Source: Mesorhizobium ciceri WSM4083
GTDB lineage: Bacteria > Pseudomonadota > Alphaproteobacteria > Rhizobiales > Rhizobiaceae
Reading direction: 5' to 3'
DNA length: 64,000 bases
Assembly: GCF_000519305.1 (NCBI RefSeq)
Contig: NZ_JAFG01000003.1
Span: forward strand, 1,057,070-1,121,069
The position numbers and the translations under genes are program-made. The notes beneath the pieces are model-generated. The model was given only the letters and a program-made list of their open reading frames with translations. It searched no databases and was not told where the DNA came from. This document shows, piece by piece, positions 53,175 through 60,849 of the stretch (within the stretch, counting starts at the first letter, position 1; every line of letters starts with the position of its first letter).

Positions 53175-54215
53175 TCAGGTGCTTTCGCGCTGGATCAATT
53201 CAAATTTCAGATCGATCACGCTGCCGCGCAGATGCTCGGCGCCGTCGATGATTCGACTCAGCAGGATTCGCGCCGTCCGTTCTCCGATGTCATAGCGCGG
53301 CAGCCTCAGCGTGCTGACGGATGGACTGACGTGACGCAGAAGGTCCACGTCGTCGAAGCTTGCCAGGGCGATCCGGCCCGGGACCGGCCAACCCCGTTTC
53401 TGGCACTCAAACAGAGCGCCAACCGCCAGCACGTCGCCCGCGCAAAACAGCGCGTCGACTTCCGGCACGCTCTGCACCACGCGTGCCATCACTTCCGCCC
53501 CGGCGGCGAGGCCGCGCTCGGTTTCCAGGACGATGCGAGGGTCGGGATCGAGCCCGAGCTGGTTCAACGCGGCATGATAGCCCTGCAGCCGATCCTGCGA
53601 GCGGTCGTTGTGCACCGAGTAGAGACTGGCGAAAGCAATCTTGCGGTATCCAAGACGGCCGAGATGCATCGTCATCGCATAGGACGCTTCGCGGTTGGAA
53701 AAACTGACCACCATATCCAGCGGTTCTTCGGGTATATTTCCGTTCTCGACCACAGGTATGCCTGATTTCCGGATCTTCTCCGCCGCTTGCGGTGTATGCT
53801 CGGTGCTGTGCAGGACCAGGCCGCTCACCCGCTGACTGAGGAAGATCGTTATCAGTTCTTCCTCTTCGTTGGGGTCGTAGCCTGACTCCGCGATCATCAG
53901 CTGGAAGCCCGAGCGCTTGAGCACTTCCGACAGGCCCTTGACCGTTTGCGTATAGATAGAGTTGTCGATGCTTGGCACGATAAGGCCGATCGTCGTCGAG
54001 CGGCTCGACGAGAGGCTGCCTGCCAAATGATTCGGCAGATAGCCGATCTCGCGAACCACCCGGAGCACCTTTTCGCGCATCTCCTCGGAGACTTTGCCGG
54101 GTCCATTCAGCACGCGTGAAACGGTCATGGTGGAGACGCCGGCGCGCACCGCCACGTCGCGCATCCTGGCGCTCCCGGCCTGCGTGTTTCCGTCTCCAGA
54201 CGATTTTTTTGGCAT
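53175..54215 (-). CDS. LacI-family transcriptional repressor, GntR/IdnR-like (cassettes D/E)
   Basis: A 346-residue LacI repressor with HTH MRDVAVRAGVSTMTVSRVL after an 18-residue polar lead, hinge LPNHLAGSLSSSRSTTIGL, and a sensing domain starting GLIVPSIDNSIYTQTVKGL. This resembles E. coli gluconate/idonate repressors, whose operator TGTTACCGGTAACA is found four times (with variations) around this gene. The ATG at 54215 is taken as start; GTG at 54224 is possible, and neither has a good ribosome site. It likely represses the D operon, the CC-MBL pair, the nearby SDR and the E transporter. Confidence 0.92.
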   Translation of the reverse strand: MPKKSSGDGNTQAGSARMRDVAVRAGVSTMTVSRVLNGPGKVSEEMREKVLRVVREIGYLPNHLAGSLSSSRSTTIGLIVPSIDNSIYTQTVKGLSEVLKRSGFQLMIAESGYDPNEEEELITIFLSQRVSGLVLHSTEHTPQAAEKIRKSGIPVVENGNIPEEPLDMVVSFSNREASYAMTMHLGRLGYRKIAFASLYSVHNDRSQDRLQGYHAALNQLGLDPDPRIVLETERGLAAGAEVMARVVQSVPEVDALFCAGDVLAVGALFECQKRGWPVPGRIALASFDDVDLLRHVSPSVSTLRLPRYDIGERTARILLSRIIDGAEHLRGSVIDLKFELIQREST

Positions 54216-54302
54216 TCCTGTCACAGTCCGATGTAGCGGCAGAAATCAAATCATTGCGCACGCTCACAAACAAGCCTTTGCCGCAGAATTTTGAGATTTT
54301 GT

Positions 54303-54316
54303 TGTTACCGCTACCA
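54303..54316. promoter_or_regulatory. LacI/GntR-type operator (cassette E, site 2)
   Basis: TGTTACCGCTACCA matches the 53102 core at all but two bases. It lies between the divergent LacI and CC-motif genes, 51 bp upstream of the latter's ATG, fitting autoregulation and control of the CC-MBL pair. Confidence 0.6.
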
Positions 54317-54366
54317 AAAACAGCTATGGCTAAAGGGGGGCACCTGCAGGTGCCGCGGAGATCGCA

Positions 54367-54843
54367 ATGGACAAAACGGCAGACAGCCGAGCGGACGAGA
54401 CGGTGCTGCGCTATGTGGCGGCTGCCCGGCCAGTTCAACAGCTCATCAGCGACACGCTGACACAAGTCGCTGGCTTTGCGCTGCTTCTGATGACCTCGCG
54501 CAACCGTGCCCCGCTCGCCGAAGGCGCGCTCGCCGGCGCGCGCGAGGCGGCAATGCGAGCATCCGAAGCGGTGCGCGCGCTTGCGGTCCCCAAGATTGCC
54601 GAACATCATCATCATCACCTGCGCGCTGCCGCCGCCGCCCTCCTCCAGGCCTGTGCCGCGACATTGGATTGCCTTCGGGTCGATGCCTCCGAGCAAAGCG
54701 ACGCACTCGTGCGCATGCTGCGCTCGTCGAGCGATCACCTTCGGACGACGGCCCGCCTGTTACCGGGATTCGAACTTGTCGATTTCGGCCAGGCGTGCTG
54801 CGCGGCCCACGCGCCGCAGCGCCTGCTGCAGAACGTCACTTAG
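54367..54843 (+). CDS. Uncharacterised CC-motif protein, partner of MBL hydrolase (copy 2)
   Basis: A 158-residue, Ala-rich and probably helical protein without a family I recognise. It is a paralogue of the protein at 46312, sharing ADETV...ARPV, QVAGFALLLMTSRNR and LVDFGQACC near the C-terminus. It contains a natural run of five His (AEHHHHHLRAA, about residues 78-84). CGGAG lies 6 nt before the ATG, and the MBL gene follows after 22 bp. The repeated pairing with an MBL gene implies joint function; His run plus CC could bind metal. Confidence 0.75.
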   Translation: MDKTADSRADETVLRYVAAARPVQQLISDTLTQVAGFALLLMTSRNRAPLAEGALAGAREAAMRASEAVRALAVPKIAEHHHHHLRAAAAALLQACAATLDCLRVDASEQSDALVRMLRSSSDHLRTTARLLPGFELVDFGQACCAAHAPQRLLQNVT

Positions 54844-54865
54844 GAAAATTGTCAGGGAGGACAGG

Positions 54866-55744
54866 ATGGCGGACTACTCGATTTGGGTGCTCGAATACGC
54901 GGCGGTGGAAAAATTCCCCTTTAGCGTCATGATGTACGGCCCACAGCACCAGGGCACACGCAAGCTGCCCTATGCCTATGTGTTGCTTAAGGGAAAAGGC
55001 GAGACGATCCTGATCGACACCGGCTACGACCACGTTGCCTATGGCGAACAATTGGCGACCGCCTATGGCGTGTCAAACTATCACGGGCCGCGCGCGGTCC
55101 TGGCCGAGTGCGGCGTTGCCCCGGAAGACGTGACCAGCGTGTTCATCACGCATGCCCACTTCGACCACATGGGCGCCATCCATCTGTTTCCAAACGCAAA
55201 ATTCTATGTGCAGAAGAGCGAACTGGACAAATGGGTCTGGGCTCTGACCTTGAGCCCGGAATATCGTTTCCTGACCGGTGGCGGCGATCCGGCTGACATC
55301 GTGCGCGCGGTCGAGGCGGCGAAAGAGGGGCGGATGATCTGCATCGACGGCGACCAGGCGGATGTCCTGCCGGGTATCGATGTCCATCTGGCGGCGGATA
55401 CCCACACCTATGGCAGCATGTACGTCACCGTCCGCAACGACGGCGCCAGGGACGGCGAGGACAAGTGGGTCTTCGCCGGCGACCTCATCTATACGTACGA
55501 CAATCTGACCGGCCTTGATCCCGAGGCGCCACAGATCGTGCCGATTGGCCTGGCCGTCGGGAGCCAGCACAATTTGATATTCTCCAGTGCGCAAATGCTG
55601 AAGTCGGTGGGCGGGGAAGTGCGGCGGGTGATCCCGGTCCACGAGGATCGGCTGCGCACCACGTTTCCTTCGCGCCTCACCGACAAGGGCTTGCAGGTGG
55701 TGGAGATCGCGCTTGCGAAGGGCGAGGAAAGCCGGGTCGGCTGA
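54866..55744 (+). CDS. Metallo-beta-lactamase-fold hydrolase, lactonase-like (cassette E)
   Basis: A 292-residue MBL-fold protein, paralogous and collinear with the one at 46886. Metal ligands are His96, His98, Asp100, His101 (THAHFDH), His180 (ADTHTYG), Asp206 (FAGDLIY) and His259 (IPVHEDR). Four residues shorter than its paralogue, the difference lying after residue 210. GGGAGG precedes the ATG; the longer frame upstream overlaps the CC-motif gene in another phase and is not used. No signal peptide, so cytoplasmic. Confidence 0.87.
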   Translation: MADYSIWVLEYAAVEKFPFSVMMYGPQHQGTRKLPYAYVLLKGKGETILIDTGYDHVAYGEQLATAYGVSNYHGPRAVLAECGVAPEDVTSVFITHAHFDHMGAIHLFPNAKFYVQKSELDKWVWALTLSPEYRFLTGGGDPADIVRAVEAAKEGRMICIDGDQADVLPGIDVHLAADTHTYGSMYVTVRNDGARDGEDKWVFAGDLIYTYDNLTGLDPEAPQIVPIGLAVGSQHNLIFSSAQMLKSVGGEVRRVIPVHEDRLRTTFPSRLTDKGLQVVEIALAKGEESRVG

Positions 55745-55752
55745 GCCAAGAC

Positions 55753-55776
55753 GGGCGGGCGCGCAAGCACCCGCCC
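55753..55776 (+). terminator. Possible hairpin terminator after the cassette E MBL gene
   Basis: GGGCGGG pairs with CCCGCCC over a 10-nt loop, 9 bp past the stop. No T-run follows, so the call is weak. The MBL and SDR genes converge here with 133 bp between them and nothing else visible. Confidence 0.35.
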
Positions 55777-55877
55777 AAACGATACCAAGTCTCGACAAGA
55801 ACCCAACGGCCTGGGACACTGCCAACCAAATGCTGGGGTCTTGAAACCCGACCTGCGGATAGTGTCCGGACCTGTGT

Positions 55878-56660
55878 TCAGAGCTGGTCCGCGCCGGCGA
55901 CGAAGCCGCCGCCATCGATCACGATGGCCTGGCCGGTGATGAACGAGGCCGCATCCGAGGCGAGGAACAGCACAAGCTGGGCGATCTCCGACGGATCGCT
56001 GATGCGCCCCATGGGAATCATCGGCAAAACGGTATCTTTCGCGCTCTGCTCGCTACCGAACATGCCGCTCAACAGCGGCGTCATCACAGAGCCGGGCGCG
56101 ATGGCGTTGACCCGGATGTTCTTGCGAGCCACTTCCAGCGCCACCGAGTTGGTCAGCCCGATCACGCCCCATTTGCTGGCGCAATAGACGGCGGTGGTGG
56201 CAAAACCCATGACGCCGAACAGCGAGGAGGTGTTGACGATCGCACCGCCGCCCTTCGCTGTCATATGCGGGACCTGATGTCTCAGCCCGTTGAAAATCCC
56301 ACGCAAATTGACGTCCATCAGGAAATCGTAGTCCGCGTCGTCGAGTTCGTGCACGGGCGCCGTCTTGCCGGGCACGCCCGCATTGTTGAAGGCGACATCG
56401 ATCCTGCCGAAGCGTTCGAAGGCCTTCTGGTGCAGCATGGCCATCGCCTTGCTGTCGCGCACGTCGGTTTCCGTGAACTCTATCTCGACACCCAGCGGCC
56501 TCACCTCTTCCTTGAGGCTCTCTCCGAATTTGGCGCCGATGCCCGAAACATAGAGATTGGCACCCGCCCGGGCGAAGGCCAGCGCCGTGGCGCGGCCAAT
56601 GCCGGTCGTTCCCCCGATCAAAATGACGTTCTTGCCGGAAAAATCGTACTTCACTTGCAT
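55878..56660 (-). CDS. Short-chain dehydrogenase/reductase (cassette E)
   Basis: A 260-residue classical SDR. GGTTGIG (residues 16-22), NNAG, Ser145, Tyr159 and Lys163 (AVYCASKWGVIGL) are intact. It is strikingly similar along its whole length to the SDR at 60850 (for example GRIDVAFNNAGVPGKTAP is identical in both), so the two are recent duplicates on either side of the cassette E transporter. AGGAGG lies 8 nt before the ATG. It is divergent from the binding-protein gene, sharing a region with two LacI-type sites. Confidence 0.92.
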   Translation of the reverse strand: MQVKYDFSGKNVILIGGTTGIGRATALAFARAGANLYVSGIGAKFGESLKEEVRPLGVEIEFTETDVRDSKAMAMLHQKAFERFGRIDVAFNNAGVPGKTAPVHELDDADYDFLMDVNLRGIFNGLRHQVPHMTAKGGGAIVNTSSLFGVMGFATTAVYCASKWGVIGLTNSVALEVARKNIRVNAIAPGSVMTPLLSGMFGSEQSAKDTVLPMIPMGRISDPSEIAQLVLFLASDAASFITGQAIVIDGGGFVAGADQL

Positions 56661-56739
56661 GGTTGATCCTCCTGTAGCCATGACCGCAAGATATCTGCGG
56701 CAAAATTCACCTACGCCCTCGCCATCCATAGCCTTGACG

Positions 56740-56753
56740 TGATACCGCTAACA
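56740..56753. promoter_or_regulatory. LacI/GntR-type operator (cassette E, site 3)
   Basis: TGATACCGCTAACA shares the TACCG centre and TAACA arm with the 53102 palindrome. It is 79 bp upstream of the SDR start, suitable for its repression. Confidence 0.55.
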
Positions 56754-56866
56754 AGAGAAAATAAGCAAAGACGCAAGAAGGCGATGACGGCTGTTCGTTT
56801 TTGAGCCAAAGCCGGATTTTCGCGTGATTTCAGACTGTCCGGTTTCCGACTTTTCAAATGTGAACG

Positions 56867-56880
56867 TGATACCGCTATCA
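56867..56880. promoter_or_regulatory. LacI/GntR-type operator (cassette E, site 4)
   Basis: TGATACCGCTATCA is an inverted repeat with TGATA/TATCA arms and a CCGC centre, nearly the same as site 3 127 bp away. It lies about 200 bp upstream of the binding-protein start. Two sites in one divergent region would allow looping. Confidence 0.55.
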
Positions 56881-57082
56881 AATACGGGCTAAACTCCGAG
56901 CAAAGCCGTAGAATCCGATCTGCTGGCGCCGCTCGATTTTGGACAAGCATACCGCTTCGGCACTCTTCGGCGGCCGCGCTGGTCTTTAGGATACGAGGGC
57001 AAACCAATTCACGACCCCTCGTGCAAGCAAGGAACCGGCCTCGTCGTGGGGACGGACTGAAACGAAAGGGAGGAGTTTCCAA

Positions 57083-58012
57083 ATGTATAAACTGCTGCTT
57101 GCCGCTTTGACGGCCAGCGCCATGATGGTGGCCACCGTCGCCGAGGCGAAAACGCTTGGCGTCGTTGCACTTCTGGCCAACGATGCGCTCAATATAGCCG
57201 TCATCGGCGGCGCCACCGAGGCCGCCAAGGCTGCCGGCTGGGATGTCAAGGTGACGGACACCCAGGCGAGCGCCGACCAGGCGAACGCTGCAATGAATTC
57301 TTTCGCCGCGCAAAAAGTCGACGCGATCTTCGTGCTTGCCTTCGCCAGCAGTTCCATCGGCTCCGGTCTGGCCGCGGCGCGCGACGCTGGCATTCCAGTC
57401 GCCACATGGGGCGGCGAAATCGTTCCCGGCATCGTGGTGACGACAAGCGGCCGTCAGGTCGGCGACGACTCGGTGAAGTTCCTGACCGACAAGGTTGGCG
57501 ACAAAGCCAACGTCCTGGCGATGACCTTCCATCCGGGAAAGCTCTGTATCGACCGCGGCGTCGCTTTCGACGAGGGCGTGAAGGCCAAGTCCGACGTCAA
57601 GGTGGATTACAGCGAAGTGACGGCGCCGGGACAGGTCCAGTTCGGCAACGCGACCGCCGCGGCCTGGCTCACCGCGCATCCCGCCGGCGGGGACAAGCCG
57701 CTGGCCATCTGGGCCTGCTGGGACGAGCCGATGCAAGGGGCCGTCGCCGCGATGCGCCAGGCCGGACGCACCGACGTCACCACGGTCTCCATCAACGGCA
57801 GCCCACAAGCACTGCAACTGGTCAAGGAAGGCGACCTCACGGCGACCGTCTGGCAGCCGGCCTTCCAAGAGGGCAAGGAAGTGTTCCAGGCGGTTCTCGA
57901 CTCGATCAAGGCCGGCGCTTCCTGGCAGCCGAAGGATATCCAGATCCCCGGCATCGTGGTCACCAAGGACAATATCGACAAGTTCATGGCCGAACATCCC
58001 AATGGACTGTGA
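57083..58012 (+). CDS. CUT2-type sugar ABC transporter substrate-binding protein (cassette E)
   Basis: A 309-residue periplasmic binding protein. The signal peptide is residues 1-22 (MYKLLLAALTASAMM...AEA, cut before KTLG). It is paralogous to the cassette A protein: ADQANAAMNSFA, the Cys in HPGKLCIDRG and in IWACWDEP, and NGSPQALQLVKEG match positions there. GGGAGGAG precedes the ATG. It opens the transporter operon and should be controlled by the LacI sites upstream. Confidence 0.92.
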   Translation: MYKLLLAALTASAMMVATVAEAKTLGVVALLANDALNIAVIGGATEAAKAAGWDVKVTDTQASADQANAAMNSFAAQKVDAIFVLAFASSSIGSGLAAARDAGIPVATWGGEIVPGIVVTTSGRQVGDDSVKFLTDKVGDKANVLAMTFHPGKLCIDRGVAFDEGVKAKSDVKVDYSEVTAPGQVQFGNATAAAWLTAHPAGGDKPLAIWACWDEPMQGAVAAMRQAGRTDVTTVSINGSPQALQLVKEGDLTATVWQPAFQEGKEVFQAVLDSIKAGASWQPKDIQIPGIVVTKDNIDKFMAEHPNGL

Positions 58013-58025
58013 GATCAGTTCGCGG

Positions 58026-58071
58026 CGCCTGGCGGGGCGGCACAGCTAGATGCCGTCCGTCGCGCCAGGCG
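58026..58071 (+). other. Stem-loop spanning the cassette E ATPase start
   Basis: CGCCTGGCG pairs perfectly with CGCCAGGCG, enclosing 28 nt that include the ATG at 58050. Folding would hide that start and could reduce ATPase translation relative to the binding protein; the start at 58080 would lie outside. Confidence 0.45.
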
Positions 58072-59597
58072 GGCCCTGGATGCGCATCCGAGGCCTGACC
58101 AAATCCTTCGCTGGAGAACTTGCCCTCGACCACGCCGATCTCGACATCGAGCGCGGCAAGGTACATGGCCTGGTCGGCGCCAACGGCGCCGGCAAGTCCA
58201 CGCTGATCCGCTGCCTCGCCGGGGTGACGGTGCCTGACGAGGGCAGCGTCACGGTGGCGGGCGAGGATCTGCCAAAGGGGTCGCCGAGAGCCTCGGAACA
58301 GGCCGGGCTTGCCTTCATCCATCAGGAGCTGAACCTGATCCCGCATTTCAACGCGCTGCAGAACATATTGCTCGGCGCACCCAAGGTCACGCGTTTCGGC
58401 GTGATCGACTGGCAGCGTTCCGGTGTCGCCGCCCGCGCCGCCGCCGAGCGTGTCGGCATCCGTTTTCCACTCGAGACAAAGGTCTCCGAGCTCTCTGTGG
58501 CCCAGCGCTGGCTTGTCATGATCAGCAAGGCTCTCGTGCGCGACGCCAGCATGATCGCCATGGACGAGCCCACCGCATCGCTCTCGGGGCCGGAGAGCGA
58601 GCAGCTCTTTGCCATCATCCGCGATCTCTCCGCCCAAGGCGTCGCCATCCTCTATGTCTCCCACCGGCTGGAAGAAGTGCTTCAGCTCTGCGACAGGATC
58701 ACCGTGTTGCGCGATGGGCGAATCGTCGATGCCGCGGAGCGCGGAACGCTCGACAAGAAGGGCCTGGTCAGAGCCATCATCGGCCATGACATACGCCCAC
58801 CCGACGAGCGCGCCCGTTTCGCCGCCGACCGCAGCCGGCAGCCGATCTTCTCGGTCCGCGACGTCGCCTGGAAGAGCGCCGTGAAAGGCGTGAGTTTCGA
58901 TCTCCACAAGGGTGAGGTCCTTGCGCTCGGCGGCCTCGTCGGTGCGGGACGGACCGAACTTGCCCATCTCGTGGCTGGCGTTGCCCGGCCGGATGCAGGT
59001 CATTTCGAACTCGACGGCAAAAGACTAGACATCGCCAACGAGGCACAAGCGGTTCGCGCCGGTATAGCTCTGGTTCCGGAGGAGCGCCGCTCGCAGGGAG
59101 TAATGCTGCAGCAGTCGGTGGGCTTCAACATCAACATATCCACCTTGAAGAAGCTGCGCGCCATTCCAGGTCTGCCGTTCGTCTCCGGCCGGAAGGCCCG
59201 CCGTCAGGCGGAGGGCCTCGTAGCTCAGCTAGGCATCAAGACGCCCGGCATCGAGACGAAAATCGGCGGCCTTTCAGGCGGTAACCAGCAAAAGGCGCTG
59301 ATCGCCCGCTGGCTCAATGCCGGAACCAAGCTCCTCATTCTCGACGAGCCGTCGCGAGGTGTCGATGTTGGCGCTCGTGAAGAAATACACGATGCGATCC
59401 GCGCGCTTGCCCGGTCCGGTGTCGGCATCCTGGCGATATCATCTGATGTCGAGGAACTCGCGCTTCTCGCCGATCGTGTCCTTGTCATGCGCGAAGGCCG
59501 CATTTCCGGCGAGTTGACCGGCTCCGATATCACCGAGGCGCGGATCATCGAGCTCAGCTACCACGACACCAATGACGCAGAAGGAGAAATCGCATGA
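58050..59597 (+). CDS. CUT2-type sugar ABC transporter ATP-binding protein (cassette E)
   Basis: Tandem RbsA-type ATPase of 515 residues (505 if ATG at 58080 is used). First domain: Walker A GANGAGKST, altered signature LSVAQRWLVMISKAL, Walker B MIAMDEPTASLS. Second: GLVGAGRTEL, LSGGNQQKALIARWL, LILDEPSRGVDVGAR. The signature with a WL pair matches the cassette A ATPase (LSTAENWLI), setting these two apart from cassettes B and C. Its stop overlaps the permease start. Confidence 0.92.
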   Translation: MPSVAPGGPWMRIRGLTKSFAGELALDHADLDIERGKVHGLVGANGAGKSTLIRCLAGVTVPDEGSVTVAGEDLPKGSPRASEQAGLAFIHQELNLIPHFNALQNILLGAPKVTRFGVIDWQRSGVAARAAAERVGIRFPLETKVSELSVAQRWLVMISKALVRDASMIAMDEPTASLSGPESEQLFAIIRDLSAQGVAILYVSHRLEEVLQLCDRITVLRDGRIVDAAERGTLDKKGLVRAIIGHDIRPPDERARFAADRSRQPIFSVRDVAWKSAVKGVSFDLHKGEVLALGGLVGAGRTELAHLVAGVARPDAGHFELDGKRLDIANEAQAVRAGIALVPEERRSQGVMLQQSVGFNINISTLKKLRAIPGLPFVSGRKARRQAEGLVAQLGIKTPGIETKIGGLSGGNQQKALIARWLNAGTKLLILDEPSRGVDVGAREEIHDAIRALARSGVGILAISSDVEELALLADRVLVMREGRISGELTGSDITEARIIELSYHDTNDAEGEIA

Positions 59598-60604
59598 TGG
59601 CCCAGGCCGGAACCGCGGCGAAGGACGCGCCGCTGCGCAAATCCTCATGGAAGCGAACCGCGCTGATATGGCTCTCTCGCTACGGCACGATTGTCGGGCT
59701 CCTGCTGATGGTGGTCTTCTTCTCGGCGAACGCACCAGGAATCTTCCTGTCGCGCGCCAACTTCCTCAATATTCTCAGCCAGGCTTCCCTCACCGCGATC
59801 ATCGCCTCCGGGCTGACCTATACGCTTGTTGTTGGTGAGTTCGATCTGAGCATCGGCTATGTCGCGAGCTTCGTCGGCCTGATCGTTACCGGCCTGATGG
59901 CTTACCAGGGTTTTCCGATCTGGCTCAGCATTGTCTGCGCACTGCTGCTCGGTGCGGCGATCGGCGCCTTCAACGGGATACTGGTGACCAAGGTGAGGAT
60001 CAATGCCGTCATCTCGACACTGGGTGTCGGAACGATGCTGACGGGTATAGGCTTCACCTATAGCTCCTTCCCGATCGCGACCGGCATCCCGCGTGCCTTC
60101 ACCGATATTGCGCTCGGCCGGCTGGTCTTCGGCCTGCCCAACCCGGTGATCATCATGGTGATCGTGCTGATTGCGCTTTGGGTCATCTTGAACAAGACCG
60201 ACATCGGCCAGAAGATGCAGGCTGTCGGCGGCAATCTGGAGGCAGCAAGGCTGTCGGGCATCCGGGTGGACCGCATCAAGATCTTTGCCTTTGCCACCGC
60301 CGGCTTCTGCGCCGCATTGACCGGAACGCTGCTGTCCTCGCTGCTCGGCAGCGGTACGCTGGCGGCCGCCGACGGCTATCTTCTCGACGCCTTCGCCGCT
60401 GTATTCCTGGGGTCGGCCACGCTCAAGGAGGGTGAGTTTCACATAACCGGAACGTTGGTCGGCGTGCTCATTCTCGCGGTAGGATTCAACGGGCTCAGCA
60501 TCTTCGGCGCCCCCACCCATTTTCAGCCGATCTTCAAGGGCGGAATTCTCGTGCTCGCGGTCGGTATGTCCGCGCTTGCCCGGCGCTACGCCGCTTCGGC
60601 ATAG
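59594..60604 (+). CDS. CUT2-type sugar ABC transporter permease (cassette E)
   Basis: A 336-residue RbsC-type permease, paralogue of the cassette A permease: VVGEFDLSIGYVASF, VTKVRINAVISTLGVGTM, AVGGNLEAARLSGIRVDRIK and AVFLGSATLKEGEFHITGTLVG match motif by motif. About ten membrane segments. AAGGAG precedes an ATGATG start within the ATPase stop. Confidence 0.92.
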   Translation: MMAQAGTAAKDAPLRKSSWKRTALIWLSRYGTIVGLLLMVVFFSANAPGIFLSRANFLNILSQASLTAIIASGLTYTLVVGEFDLSIGYVASFVGLIVTGLMAYQGFPIWLSIVCALLLGAAIGAFNGILVTKVRINAVISTLGVGTMLTGIGFTYSSFPIATGIPRAFTDIALGRLVFGLPNPVIIMVIVLIALWVILNKTDIGQKMQAVGGNLEAARLSGIRVDRIKIFAFATAGFCAALTGTLLSSLLGSGTLAAADGYLLDAFAAVFLGSATLKEGEFHITGTLVGVLILAVGFNGLSIFGAPTHFQPIFKGGILVLAVGMSALARRYAASA

Positions 60605-60720
60605 CAGAGCAATTCCGGGAACGGTGTAAAGCGGTTCTCCGTCGGGAATTGCGTCAAGACGAAGAGATGGAGCGGTCTTGCGTTTCCGCGTGAGACGATG
60701 AACCGCCCTGTCTAAAGCGC
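60604..60720 (+). repeat. Rhizobial-type intergenic palindromic element (copy 2, diverged)
   Basis: About 117 bp starting at the permease stop. GAGCAATTCC, GGTGTAAAGCGGTT, TCCGTC, GGAATTGCGTC and GGAGCGG align in order with the minus strand of the element at 48848, so the two copies are in opposite orientation. It is less symmetrical than copy 1. The remaining ~130 bp to the next SDR gene show nothing. Confidence 0.65.
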
Positions 60721-60849
60721 GTCGCGTTCTACCAAAACCGAAGTCTCTTCCAGGCGACATGTCTCGGGAGACGTTGGTGAGACCGTTCCAGTTGGCTGGA
60801 GAGGCCCCACTTTCGTCCAATGCCTGCGCGGCTCGAAGATCGGTAGAGG

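Larger units (their letters stand above)
56661..57082. other. 422-bp divergent promoter region of the SDR and cassette E transporter
   Basis: This gap contains two operator-like sites (56740 and 56867) and no credible gene. AAGGGAGGAG near its right end is the ribosome site of the binding-protein gene; AGGAGG at its left end serves the SDR. Confidence 0.65.

Noticed and set aside
54600..54630. Five-His run taken as an engineered tag
   Set aside because: It is inside a natural gene with a paralogue, normal codon context and no vector sequence.
26891..55744. Quorum-quenching function for all MBL-fold proteins
   Set aside because: The metal motifs fit lactonases, but all four genes sit in sugar catabolic operons, and three lack close similarity to classical AHL lactonases; only the one at 51333 is of that branch.
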